Source of the DNA: Nannochloropsis salina CCMP1776
Lineage: Eukaryota; Sar; Eustigmatophyceae; Eustigmatales; Monodopsidaceae
Direction: 5' to 3'
Assembly: GCA_004565275.1 (NCBI GenBank)
Contig: SDOX01000122.1
Span: 114,442-178,441 of the forward strand
DNA: 64,000 nucleotides
The notes under the pieces were generated by a model. The model saw nothing but the letters and a program-made list of their open reading frames with translations. It ran no database searches and had not been told where the DNA came from. The translations under genes were made by a program, and so were the position numbers. This document shows, piece by piece, positions 1 to 10,713 of the stretch; positions within the stretch are counted from its first letter, which is position 1, and each line of letters opens with the position of its first letter.

Positions 1-1358
1 TCTTCCCTTGCAAGCAAGATCCTTTCTTTCCCCTTCTTCCTCCCTCCTTCCCTCCCTCCCTCCCTCCCTCCCTACATGTTGTGGGCATAGGTCAGGTAGC
101 CCAGGCCCTCCCAGGCGCTGTTCACGCCCGTGGCAAAGGCGGGGAAGGAGGAGATGACCTGAAGAACAGGGAAAGGCCGGGAGGCACGGTCTTCAGAAGG
201 GAGGGAGGGAGGGAGGGAGGGAGGGAGGGAGGAGGAGGAGGGAGGGAGGGAGGGAGGAAGGCCTACACTGTCCGCGCTTTCTGTCCCCGAGCCCTCCGTG
301 CCTTGCGGCATGACCTGGACATGGTTTAAACCGATAAACATACCCGGATTTACACGTGAGCCGGGAGTCGACGTATGTGGTCCTCGCTGTGCATGCACAC
401 CTACATGCACTGAGTGGCACCTACAGACAGACACACATATATATATACACACCTCCCCTCACCTGCTCAAAAGCGACCAGGACCAGCCACGGCGTCACCA
501 CATACACGCGGACGTTGGTCTGGAAGAAGATCGGAACGGTCTGCGTGGCCAGGGGGAGCAAGGGGAGAAGGAAGGCAAAGAAGCGAAGGAAGGAAGGGCG
601 TCGCGCGAATGCTTCGATAAACCGAACCCCTCTTTTTCTTAGTTTCCCTCCATTCTGGCCTCTGTTTTCCTCAGACGTCTTCTTACCCTTCCCTCCCCCT
701 TCCCCCCCACCCTCCCGCCCCCATTCCCCCGCTCCTCACCTACCTCATGGTGCCCTGTCACCTGCCATTCCAAATCCCATGCGACGAACTCACCCAAGCG
801 GTCGTATCCCTGCCTCTCTTCGGACATCTCGTGCAGGGTCAGCCTGGAGACGGGGTGACCGAGGAAGAGAGGGAGGAAAGGGGGAAGGAGGGAGGGAGGG
901 AGGGAGGGAGAGAGAGAGGGAGGGAGGGAGGGAGGGACGGACATGCGTCAGGGCAGATGTATAAAATCAATCGCAGGATACCGCGTCCATGCAATTTCCA
1001 TTATCGAACCTAGAAAATAAAACGGAACGAGTTCACTCCTCCCTCCTCATCCCCTGGTCCCCCCAACCCCTCATAGCATCCAAGCTTCGATGGGTGCTTA
1101 CCCGCCCTCGACCACCCCTCCCGTTCCCGGGTCGACATAGGGCGGGGATAGGAATCGATTTTGGTAGCGAAAGCCCACGTGGCTCAACGGAATGGTGAAC
1201 AAGCGCTTGAGGGAGACCGGTGGGGGCAGGGCGGACGAGGGAGAGATGGAGAGGGAGAGGTTCGACGGCCCCAGGGTCAAGGACAAGGGAGATGCTGCAA
1301 ATGCCAAAGTCTCGGCACCTGATGACCAAAAAGCTAAAAATAAGGCAACCCAGTACAT
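1..1358 (-). CDS. Putative plastid-targeted membrane protein, 5' part only
   Basis: Not recognised by family. Four exons join cleanly in phase on the minus strand: 1358-1102, 843-744, 540-463 and 158-76, with donors GTAAGC, GTAGGT, GTGAGG and GTAGGG. The gene continues past the left edge, so only about 172 residues are visible. It starts MYWVALFLAFW, a signal peptide, followed by TLA-FAASP, which resembles the A-F cleavage step of stramenopile bipartite plastid presequences. Exon 2 encodes a soluble stretch (LHEMSEERQGYDRLGEF, then DLEWQ). Exons 3 and 4 are hydrophobic (VYVVTPWLVLVAF, then FPAFATGVNSAW), suggesting at least one membrane span. Plastid targeting is inference; an ER or envelope protein is the alternative. 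The exon chain is well supported, the function is unknown. Confidence 0.62.
195..258. repeat. (GGGA)n microsatellite in an intron
   Basis: About 64 bases of GGGAGGGA repeats with two GGAGG interruptions, inside the intron between the third and fourth visible exons of the left-edge gene. On the transcribed strand the RNA reads CCCU. A similar tract lies at 880-943. Confidence 0.9.
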
Positions 1359-3896
1359 CCTTTTCGCTTGTCCTGTCCCGTGGGATGTGGGGAAATAGTG
1401 CCATGAAGAGGAGAACAATGGGCCTTGACGGAATATCGCCTTCAAGTGCTGAGTCTCTTACACGTCGCATTACACCCCCCCACCAATCTTGTCGCATTCC
1501 TTGCATCCCTTGCAATTCTGCCCAACGTAGTAAAATGTCTGTGGCGCATCTTAATCGCGCATTTGTGCACGTGCTGAGGAAATCGCCGTGACAGCATGTT
1601 TCTACTCTACTCTTCACCAAGAGAGGGCAATAAAGAACACCTCTTTTATTTACTATGCTGCACGCGTCTTCGTTCCATGAATGAAGTCTGAGCGTCGATG
1701 TCTACTAACCATAAATTGCCCGTGTTTGATATTTTGGCTGGAAAACAAACTTCCTCTCTGTTCTGATGCATGCCAAACAAATGACATAAATCCATTTTCT
1801 AACCGGAATTTCTCTCATTTCCCTGTCTCTCTCTCTCTCTCTTTTCCTTTTTTTTTTCCTTCCCCCGAAACAGGGGCCATACTCGACTTCTACCCAAACC
1901 AGACACCCTTCCACACATGCGATTGTGAGGAGTCACAAACACTTCTCAATAATTGCTAAAACCGCATCTCAAGTCGATGGCAAAGACTTCATCCATGTCT
2001 CGCTGTGCGTGCCTTGATCCGGCCCTTTATAACGCCGAACGATACATTGCTGGCATTCGTATGCCGCAAGGTTGGAATGGAAGAGAAAAATTCGGAAGGG
2101 ACAAGAACCGCGGTTGCCGTCCATAGTACTGTGGTCACGTAATCTCTATCAACTATACGATGGAAGGTAAATACGTCTCAACGGCTGGTGGGAACATGGA
2201 AATAAGCGGAATGTCGAGCGAACCACAGAGCCATTACAAGCAGTTTAATGATCGCAACCAGTTTTTAAAGCAACCAGGTTGCGGGGCACACGCGAAACGG
2301 TAACCGTCCCCGCATTGATCGAACACACCACGGGCAAAAATCGATCACAACCGAGCAAGGACCCCTCACTCCAAAGCAATGATCGGTCACAGACAAGCAA
2401 GAGTCGATTTGGTTTACTAAGTACAAGGCAAAGGGCGCATCGCGGTTGCTGTGTCACCAAACGGTCAAGTCTTCAGAATCCTGGAGCTTGCTGTCCGCCT
2501 GTGCCTGTCTCGGGGCTGAATCGAGGGGGGAGGGATCCGGTAGCGGTGCCCCTGGCAGCATTGCATCCCCAGGGAAAAATCTACAAAACGAGAGCACAGA
2601 GATTCAGACGTGGGGATAAGCGGAAGGAATCTCGGCCATCGATCTTCCGGTGGTCATCTTGGCGTCCCTGTAAGCCAGGGGGGTGAAGATCGGCTTTGGG
2701 ACCGTCATTCCTGTCAGTTCAAGGGTCGACTGGGGCGGAAACGATGCCAAATCGGAGATATACCGGGGGGGAGTAGTTTTATCGCTTCTTGAGCACTCGC
2801 GTACGAACTACCCAGGCGTCATACGGTTGTTTGATCGAAATGTCTGTCCGCATGCAACAAGTTGGAGGAGGGAAGGCTAGAAGGGAGAAAGGAGGAAGGA
2901 AAGAGGCGAAGAAAGGCTACGAGGAAAAAGAAATAGTGGCATTTAAAACCCAATAATCGATGCGGGACGTATCTTTCGTGATAGCAACTCGGCTGATATC
3001 GATAGTCTTTTGTGGAAAATTCTAGAAAAGCTACAAGCATAGTTGTGTGGTGTCAACTCAGGGAGCAAAAGATCTTTGACTAAATTAAATTAGTGCACTA
3101 ACTAGGACTCGTCCAAGTTGACACGGTCAAATCATTTGTGTCCCGAGAAACAACCCGGATGTGCGCAGTGACGCTGAAGAACACGAACATGTGGAAAAAG
3201 GGTCCCAGCGTTGAACAAGCAAAATCTTCCGCCCCTGCTACGCAAGTCAGCACGTACTAAAGAAAAGAATACTTATCATCGCGACCAAGAATAGCATGCA
3301 GACGATGAAGAGGCCGCTTGCTTGGCCGTTCCATGGCACCAAGGAGCGGGAATATGCCAACGTCATCGTTTTGACCGTCATCGCATATGATGGAAAACGA
3401 TCCCATTTTGACCCGTCATCGCATATGATGAAAAACGATCCCATTTTGACCGTCATCGTATATGATGGAAAACGACCCTTCGCGCCCCCCCCCCCTTTCC
3501 AGTCCCCTGCACGCACGCACACACCACCTTGCGCGATGCACTATCATGCGGCGCCCCCAGTGCATGGACCCCTGCAAGCTCGTTTTTACATGTTGCGGAG
3601 AGTTTGGTGGGGTGGCAGGCGACGTGGTGCCCATGTTTTGGGAGACGCAGCGCCGAATCAGAATGACGACTTGTTCGTCACATTATCGCGTCGGTCCAAA
3701 GAGGGGAGACATGGGAAGAGGGAGGGAGCAGGAGCGCGAGGGTTATTCATCTTTCCAAACGCATATGATGCACCCTGCATTGTGTCCCATCGATCAGTGT
3801 GTATGAAGCAACGGGAGGATTGGTAAGGGAGTTAGTTGGATTGGCGGCTTCATTCTCTAATTCCTTGGCACACCCCTCGTTTTCCAGACTAGTGGG
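1359..3896. other. Intergenic region, no supported gene
   Basis: Only short, compositionally ordinary open frames are seen, none with a recognisable domain. It lies between the start of the minus-strand left-edge gene and the plus-strand gene at 3897, so it should hold both promoters. A short tandem repeat sits at 3373-3478. Confidence 0.6.
3373..3478. repeat. Tandem repeat, unit 37-38 bp, 2.8 copies
   Basis: Three consecutive units start at 3373, 3410 and 3448. Each opens GACC(C)GTCATCG and contains CATATGATG and AAAACGA. The middle of the unit is a near-palindrome around CATATG. It lies about 420 bases upstream of the gene at 3897 and could be a protein-binding array or a simple minisatellite. 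Confidence 0.85.
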
Positions 3897-6199
3897 ATGA
3901 AAGCGATGAAGTTAGCCCTGGGGGGCGTAGGGAGCAAAAGAGAGAAACAACAGCAACAACAACGACAGCAGCAGCAGCAACAACAGGCACAAGCCGAACA
4001 AAGAGGGCTTTTGTCCCACCACACCCGCCAAGAGGAACGAACCCTCCTTCCTTCCCATTCATCGCGCCCAGCTTCAGGTCAACATACGGAGGAAATAGAG
4101 CCATGCACGAAGCTGGAAGGGGACTCCACCCACCCATTTGCAGGAGAGAAGGAGGAGGTGGTGACGAAGTTGCGGGAGGACAGGCAAGGGCCAAAAGGAT
4201 CCGGGGGACCGTCGCCATCGGCCACGGCGGGCTTCCCTCCTGGACCCCCTCCTCTTCCGCTCGAGCTCACCGTGGTTTCAGATCTGACATTTTCAATGGA
4301 TGGAGGGAGGGGTGGAGAGAGGGAGAGCGAGGAGGGCACACGGTGTGCGAGCAGCGATGAAGAACCCTACTTCACCTTCTCCCCCTCGCCGTCCCCGCCC
4401 GCCTGCTACGGTAAAGGGAGGGAGGGAGGGAGGGTGGGAGGAAGGGAAGGAGGGAGGGAGGGAGGGAGAGGGATGGAGAAGAGGGGCTGCAAGGTTGTCC
4501 ACAGCGTTTGGTCTGGCCTCCGTCCTGAGCGTGGGGGGGAGGGGGGTATGTACGAGCATGACGATCATGATGACGATCGACCTCGTCGATACCGCGAGCT
4601 CCCTCTCAGCGCTGGCTCCCACTCCCCTGTGTCCCTCCCTCCGACAGACGCCGGCGAGGAAGAGGAGGGGTGCGCTTCCATGATGATGGAGGCGTCTCCC
4701 CTGGCCTCTCCTCTGGGGATAGCGGAGCGGATCGCCTCCTATCTGAGCGTGAGGGACATGGTGACCTATTACTCCTTGGACGAGAAAGCCAAGGGCTGTT
4801 ATGAGGTAGGGGGGGTATGCCTCCCTCTCTCCCTCCGTCCCCTCCGTCCTTCCCTCCCTCCTCACCTTCCTCCTCCCCTTCCGCCTGGGGCGGCTGCTGC
4901 TTTTGGCCACCAGCATCTCGAAAGCCCTCCCTCCCTCCCCCTCCCCTCCCTCCCTCCCCCCCTCCCTCCCTCCCTCCCTCCCTGCCCAGGCATAATCCCT
5001 CAACAAAACGCTGGCCTCGGGCGGCCCTCCTCCAAGATGGGCTTGGTGCTCGCCTACCGGGAGAAGAACGAGACCCTGTCCTCCCTGACCAAGCAGAAAG
5101 TCCGGCGCATGATGCACTATCAGGTAGGGAGGGAGGGAGTGAGGGAGGGAGGGAGTGGGAGTCGTGCAGGCTTTCTCTCTTGTCGCTCGTGCCTGCCCAT
5201 CACCAAGACCATTTCCTTTCCTCCTCCCTCCCTCCCTCTCCCCTCCCTCACTCCCTTCCCAGGTGCCACTCAAGCCCTTCGAGGCCACCATCCTCTGTGC
5301 CAACCAGAGCCCCCACGACGACGACGAGCAAGGTCCCGGAGGAGGTCAGTCTCTGCCCTTCCTCCCTCCCTCCCTCTCTTCTTCCCTCCCTCGCTCCTCC
5401 CTTGCCCTGCCCTTGCTCATGTTTGCCCTCCCCTTCCTCCTCCCTCCTTCCCTCTCTCCTTCCCTCCCTCCCTCCCTCCCTCCCTCCCTCAGGCGCGCCG
5501 AACCCCCGCTCCTCCTCCCTCTTCCCCTCCCTCATGTGTACCCCGCAGTCCTTCCCCCCCACCCCCATATCCCGCGCCTGCGTCATGGCACGTTTCAGTC
5601 AATTCTCCGACGACATCGTCTATCTGGCGCGCGACCAGCTCCGTCTCGAGGAACTGGGTAGGGACCCTCCCTCCCTCCCTCCTTCCCTTCCTTCTTTCCC
5701 CCCCTCCCTCCCTCTATCTCCCTGCCTCCATTTCGGCACTCCCCGAATCCTTTCGTCTCTCATGCCATAGTACCCTCCCTCCCTTCCTCAGGGTCACCCG
5801 GGGGGGCGACGTCACCCCCTCTTTATTCCCAAGGACGACGATATCTATCCCACCCTGACCTTGCACTCCCCCAGTACTCAAGTGCTCGGCCGATTTTGCG
5901 CAGCTGACATACTCCATCCCCACCGGTACGCCCTCCCTCCCTCCCTCCCTCCCTCCCTCCCTCCTTGCCGTGCCCCATGATTTTCGTGTTGCACTGCCAC
6001 GTGCTTAACTAGGGCGCCTTGTCTTCGGCCACTTGCCCATCTCCCTCCCTCCCTCCCTCCCTCCCTCCCTCCTTCCCTTCCTTCCCCCCCTTTCTACCTC
6101 AGCTCCCTGGTTGGCGCCCCCCCCGGCGTGCCTGTGTACGCGTTGGACGGCAGCGTCGTCCTCCAGCCCGATCAAGACGTAGGGGCCATCAACATATAG
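3897..6199 (+). CDS. Hypothetical poly-Q protein, multi-exon
   Basis: Not recognised. Exon 1 (3897-4410) encodes a low-complexity N-terminus with a Q-rich run near residues 18-32, then S/P/E-rich sequence. Exon 2 (4648-4805) joins in phase and gives a helical, F-box-like stretch, GIAERIASYLSVRDMVTYY. Exons at about 5037-5123 (GLVLAYREKNETLSSL), 5263-5344 (VPLKPFEATILCANQ) and 5493-5657 (FSQFSDDIVYLARDQL) are each bounded by GT/AG. The exon 3 acceptor at 5036 is a weak site chosen because the stronger one at 4989 gives a stop in phase. The final exons (about 5792-5930 and 6101-6199) read sensibly only if a splice not yet identified is used; one frame ends ...DVGAINI-stop at 6199. Introns carry GGGA tracts after the donors and CCCT tracts before the acceptors. 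A gene is likely; its C-terminus is unsettled. Confidence 0.55.
4925..4985. repeat. (CCCT)n tract in an intron
   Basis: Long CCCTCCCT run in the intron before the third exon of the poly-Q gene. Comparable tracts lie at 5455-5490, 5934-5963 and 6042-6073 within the same gene. Confidence 0.85.
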
Positions 6200-6795
6200 G
6201 GAAGGAGGGAGGGCGGGAGGGAGGGAGGGAGGGAGGGAGAGGAGGCTTCCTGTGTACGTGTATGACAGTATTTGAACGGTGGTGGACGTCTTCGCATGTC
6301 GACACCGGCCTTATCGCCGGTGCGCTTTGGGTACGGAGGAGGTGTGCGGTGTAAAAAATGGCTCGAACAGCTTCGGACAGGAAAGAAGTAAGCACTGTCA
6401 CGGATGGCGGCTGGGGCCTGCATTGCAAGATCGTGCCTGGGGTGTCAACCACCCTGATGTAAGCAACAACGGGGGTACCCAAATCAGGATGCGGCAGTGC
6501 CGGTGAGGGCGATTTGTTTTCTTTATTTTCCGCGATCGACGCGAGCGTTTCGTGTCGTCAGGCTTCGGGGTAGGGTAGCCACAAGGCAAGTCAAGGAGAG
6601 ATTCATTGGGATGCTCTCACGCGCAGCTTCCTTTCCATGTTCACTACGTGTAAGCGTGCGGCTTCTTGCAGAGACGTCATGATTAATCCCCAGTTTCCCA
6701 TGTCAAACGCACGCACCCGCCCTTCACAGACCTGAACCCCTCCCTCCCGCCCTCCCTCCCGCCACCCTCCCCCCCGTCAAGGCCCTCCCGATCCA
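6200..6795. other. Convergent intergenic region
   Basis: Lies between the 3' ends of the plus-strand poly-Q gene and the minus-strand DUF218 gene. It holds a GGGA tract at about 6201-6239 and a pyrimidine-rich stretch near 6730-6780. No gene seen. Confidence 0.55.
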
Positions 6796-7548
6796 TCATT
6801 GCCCTTCCTTCCTCGTCGGATGCGCCCATCTCACCACTTCCCTTCCCTCCCACCCGGTCCACACCCACCACGAGGCCCGAAGCGCGTCCCTCCCCCTCCT
6901 CCCCCACCCCTCCTCCCCCCCTCCGTCCTCCACACCAAGTCCGCAGACCCGAATCCCTTGGGATCTGAGGACGATGCGCCCCACCGTCATGGCCCGCGAC
7001 AAATGACTCTGGGAGGTCACCACCAACACATGCCTGATCTTTGCCGCACGGAAGGTAGGCAAAAGCGAAGTGAAATTGGTCAATGTGCACAGAGCGCGCC
7101 GGTCCAAGACGATCCGCCGGAAGGGATGCAAGGTAGCAGGGGGCAATTCGTCGGGGCTGAGGGCGCCCGACGACACAAAGAGAGGAATCTGGTCGTAGTC
7201 CAGGTGTATAGCAGGGGAAAAGGCGTGTGCGCGTGCAGGGGGAGGGTGGAGAGACTCGAGCTGGCCTGCCATAAAGAGACGTACTGCCGTCAATTCCCGG
7301 TGGCGGTCTCCACCCAAAACCAAAACGGCGTCTGCGTGGAAGGCGGTGATGTCTTTGCCATGGCAGGGACGATCGTCACGGCTCGTCCAGACCCGTCGCA
7401 GCTGGCGAGGAAGGAAGGACCCGCTCCGTAGATGCCGCCGATGCAAGCTGGGAGAGAAAGGGCGAGCGCGGCCTACCGCAAGGATAAAGACAAGAACCAA
7501 CGCAAGACCTGGAGCGACTGCGTAAGTGGATATGGCGGATGCCACCAT
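6796..7548 (-). CDS. DUF218/YdcF-like protein, membrane-anchored
   Basis: A 250-residue single-exon protein. Residues 8-27 form a hydrophobic signal anchor. The domain follows with the features of the DUF218 (YdcF/SanA) fold: ADAVLVLGG at the start of the core, then RELTAVRLFMAG, LFVSSGA, and a late LVVTSQSHLSRAM motif with the Ser/Thr-Ser-x-x-H-x-x-R signature. Family members are small Rossmann-like proteins; the bacterial ones affect envelope permeability and bind S-adenosylmethionine, and the eukaryotic role is not established. The last 40 residues are G/E/W-rich and poorly conserved-looking, so a missed intron near the C-terminus is possible. Antisense frames here are shadows. Confidence 0.72.
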   Translation of the reverse strand: MVASAISTYAVAPGLALVLVFILAVGRARPFSPSLHRRHLRSGSFLPRQLRRVWTSRDDRPCHGKDITAFHADAVLVLGGDRHRELTAVRLFMAGQLESLHPPPARAHAFSPAIHLDYDQIPLFVSSGALSPDELPPATLHPFRRIVLDRRALCTLTNFTSLLPTFRAAKIRHVLVVTSQSHLSRAMTVGRIVLRSQGIRVCGLGVEDGGGEEGWGRRGRDALRASWWVWTGWEGREVVRWAHPTRKEGQ

Positions 7549-8452
7549 CCCTGCTCTCGTCCGGGCGGTGAGACCTTAGCTCATCCTTTCTGCCGCAGGG
7601 GGGGAGGTGAGCAGAAAAATGTGAAGATAAACTTTCCACTCCATTGCATCATCTGTCTTTGGAGGAGGCCATCACTCCTTGTCTCGTTTCGTCATGTGAT
7701 ACTCCACATTGCTAAGTACAATGGGCATGCCGTTGGCCCTTTGTGCACGCTTGGTCGGTAAACACCAGTACGATCGGGACAGGCTAGGAGAGACGTATAG
7801 AACAAGTAGAGCTGACCGTAACACGTTGACTACACGGCATTGGCCGCTTTCGCCACCCATTGAAGCGTAACCAAGACTTGTTACAATACAGTGCTACGCA
7901 ATTCAATGCACACACCACCACGGCTCCATCTCCTCATTGTCACGCTGGCCCCACAGTTTCATAAATCGTGCGGGCATCATGACTTGAAGTGCACATGTCG
8001 GTCGCTGACTAACTTATTTCCCTTCTGCTGCTTATATCGTATTGCCAATACATGCCTGGTTGAAATCAAAAATGAAGAGCAATTGAATTGGTACCATACA
8101 GCTGCATCCAGCTTCACCGTACACGTCCTTAGTGGCTCGTCAAAAAGTGCCAAGCACTTGTCGTAGTTTGACGTCAAGGTATCCACACGGGTGGGACGTA
8201 AATTCTTGCTCGCTGTTCTTTTCGGGGCCATTTTTTGGGCGTGCTGATGCCATGCGAAATTTTCCAACGGGACATGAAGAGTAATGATAGGGATAGATGC
8301 TATGAGGGATTGTCCATTTACTTTGACTGTTTTGTGCGCATGTTTCCTCTGACATGGATTTACCATGCAACACACCGACCTCCTCTTTTTAGACATACGT
8401 ACTGCCTTGAAGAACCAACTTACGACGAAGCTTTTGTGGAGCACCTTCCGAA
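7549..8452. other. Divergent intergenic region
   Basis: Between the starts of the minus-strand DUF218 gene and the plus-strand LEA-like gene, so it must carry both promoters. A 163-codon minus frame at 7977-8468 has no domain and overlaps the LEA start; I treat it as chance. Confidence 0.5.
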
Positions 8453-9238
8453 ATGACTGATTTGGCAAATTCTCAAGTTCCTACCGACACTGCGAACCGA
8501 ATGCGACACCCTGAAACGGAGCAGGGTAAAGCCACGCGGCCTTTGGAGTCAGCAGAGGAGAACGCGACCGGCGCAGTGGGGTGGGTGAAGGACAAGATGG
8601 CTGGGGCCTGGAAAGCGGTCAAATCTGGCACTACCACTGGGACGCAAAAGACGAGCGAAGGAATTGGGTCCATGAAATCGAAAGTTGGAGATACCTTCAA
8701 ACAAGGACGTGACAAAGCTGTTGACACCGCGCACGAAGTGGCGGAGAAGACCCAGGAAGTCGCGTCACCGATCCAGGAGCGGGCCACGCAGGGGTTCGAC
8801 GCGGAGAACGAGAAAGGAAAAGGAACGATTGGAAGCGTGAAGGATCACGTCGTGGAGAAAATCGAAGGGACTACGGATGCCGCCAAGGCCAGGGCTCAGG
8901 AAGCGTTGGATCAAGGACGGGAGTATGAAAAGGAGGTGGAAAGCAAGGCGCGTGAGACGGAACAAAAAATGGAGGAAAAAGCCGAAGCCGCCAAGACGGG
9001 TTTCGCGGCCATGGGAGAGAAGATCAAAGCTGCCGGTCAAGCCGGAAAAGGTCGTTTGGGGAACGCGATGAACGCGTGGAAACCGAAGGCCCAAGAAACG
9101 ACGGAGAAGGCTCAAGAAACGGCGGAGAGTGCCCAGGAAACGGCGGAGGACGTGGCCGAGAAGGCGGGCCGTGCGACGGGACAAGCCAAGGGCTGGGCAG
9201 AGGGCGTGGCTGACGAAGTGAAGGAGAAGGGACAGTGA
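8453..9238 (+). CDS. LEA-like amphipathic repeat protein
   Basis: A 261-residue, highly hydrophilic, single-exon protein with no signal peptide. Most of it is degenerate 11-residue amphipathic repeats rich in A, E, K, T and Q: for example AQETTEKAQETAESAQETA near residues 218-236 and KARETEQKMEEKAEAAKTG near 165-185. Glycine, cysteine and aromatic residues are scarce. This is the composition and periodicity of group 3 LEA proteins and apolipoprotein-like lipid-surface proteins. Expected roles in the family are protection during desiccation or freezing, or coating of membranes and lipid droplets. Which applies here cannot be told from sequence. The start at 8453 gives MTDLANSQ; no better upstream ATG is seen. 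Confidence 0.72.
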   Translation: MTDLANSQVPTDTANRMRHPETEQGKATRPLESAEENATGAVGWVKDKMAGAWKAVKSGTTTGTQKTSEGIGSMKSKVGDTFKQGRDKAVDTAHEVAEKTQEVASPIQERATQGFDAENEKGKGTIGSVKDHVVEKIEGTTDAAKARAQEALDQGREYEKEVESKARETEQKMEEKAEAAKTGFAAMGEKIKAAGQAGKGRLGNAMNAWKPKAQETTEKAQETAESAQETAEDVAEKAGRATGQAKGWAEGVADEVKEKGQ

Positions 9239-10713
9239 CGGAAAGGGCGGTGGGGTCCTGTGCCGGTCCTCTTTTGTGAGAGACAAGGCAGGGAGGGAGG
9301 GGAAGCGTCCGGTGTGGCGGTAGGTCTGAGGGAGGGGATGGTGACACGGCGAACGATTGAGGAAAAAAAGAAGGGAGCGTTTTAACGTTTATCGTAGAGA
9401 AGGGTCGATACTTGTCTTTGGAACACATCAGATTGACGGGACGCTTGTGCCTATATCGTTTCCCGGGGGGTTTGGAGGGCGTCTCCCTGTGTGCGTTCCA
9501 TAGGAATGATGGCGACGCACACGGTCGTGCAGTGAAGAGATGTACTGATCCTCGTTCATTTTATATTACAGGAGGGAAAGGTGGTCGGGTCTTCTGCCGT
9601 GGGAGCGCATCGAAGGGCAAAGCAAGCGGCGGAAGCCGCGTATCAGGAAGCAGTTGAGAGATGTACATCACGGAAAAGGCGAAGAAGAAATGGATGCACG
9701 CAGCAATTTCGTACAGAGAAATGATGGCATGAGTAGAACGCCTAGAAACGATTCGTATGGCCTATATATGTGGAAAAACGAAAAAAAAAATCTAGTAGGG
9801 ACATATTAATTTCGTTCGAGGAGATCTAAAAAATACGGTTTTCAGGGAAGCGTACGGAAAAGATAGTAAGCATGATGACCGTATTGGAGCGCAAGCCTTT
9901 ACTAGGGCTTTTCGTCAGGTATGGCGGAGCGGTGGCTTTGAAACACGGGGAGTAGAGATTTTAGCTCAGATCATGCATGAATATATATGGCCGGACGTAG
10001 TAAGTCACTAAGGCTCCATGCTTGTGAAAGATTGGATGTTCTTTCAAATCTAGGGTGTTTAAAGTGGCCGAGTAGGTGTAGTGAGGCTGTTATTGGAAAG
10101 AAACTAGCAAACTATTACGTGATATCGTGCTGTCCGCGACAGTTGCTGCTCCAAATTTCCTTATGGTCCAGCTTTTTGTAGAAAAGCATTCATTGCTGTT
10201 GCCTATAGACTTCAAATACAGACATATGATCTCATTCGGTCGCAAGATACGAATTAAATAGACACAGAAGCTAGTTGTTCCTGTGAAAGTGTGTCGGTGG
10301 GCCCAAAATTTTGGTTTTTGGAAACGCAGGATTTAGTCCCTCCACGAGAAAAGCGACAGCTGACTTGTTCCATGGTAAGCCTCCAGCCTTGCCACTTTTT
10401 CCATCCAGGCGCCGCAACTTGGTCAAAGACCTCGTCCACGCGTCCGTACATCCGCGCGCGTGCTTCTTTGTTATGTTTGGAAATATTGCCGCTGTGTCTC
10501 CCTCGTTGTTGAGCATGTCTGGCTAAGGGCCATGTCCTGACAATGGGGCCGGAACTGGTTCATAAATGCTGTCACACCACAAATAGGGGAGGTTGCTCAT
10601 CAAACTCCTTGCAACAGTCCCGAGCTGACAAAGCCCACGTAATCTCCACACTGTCCACTCTGCAACAGACGCAGCCGTTCTTACAGGCTCACACGATCTC
10701 ATCCTACGCGATC
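9239..10713. other. Intergenic region, no supported gene
   Basis: Lies between two plus-strand genes. Only short frames with no domain are found. It is relatively AT-rich from about 9740 to 10260. Confidence 0.55.

Noticed and set aside
7977-8468. 163-codon minus-strand open frame
   Set aside because: It has no domain, is rich in rare-looking residues, and overlaps the start of the well-supported LEA-like gene.
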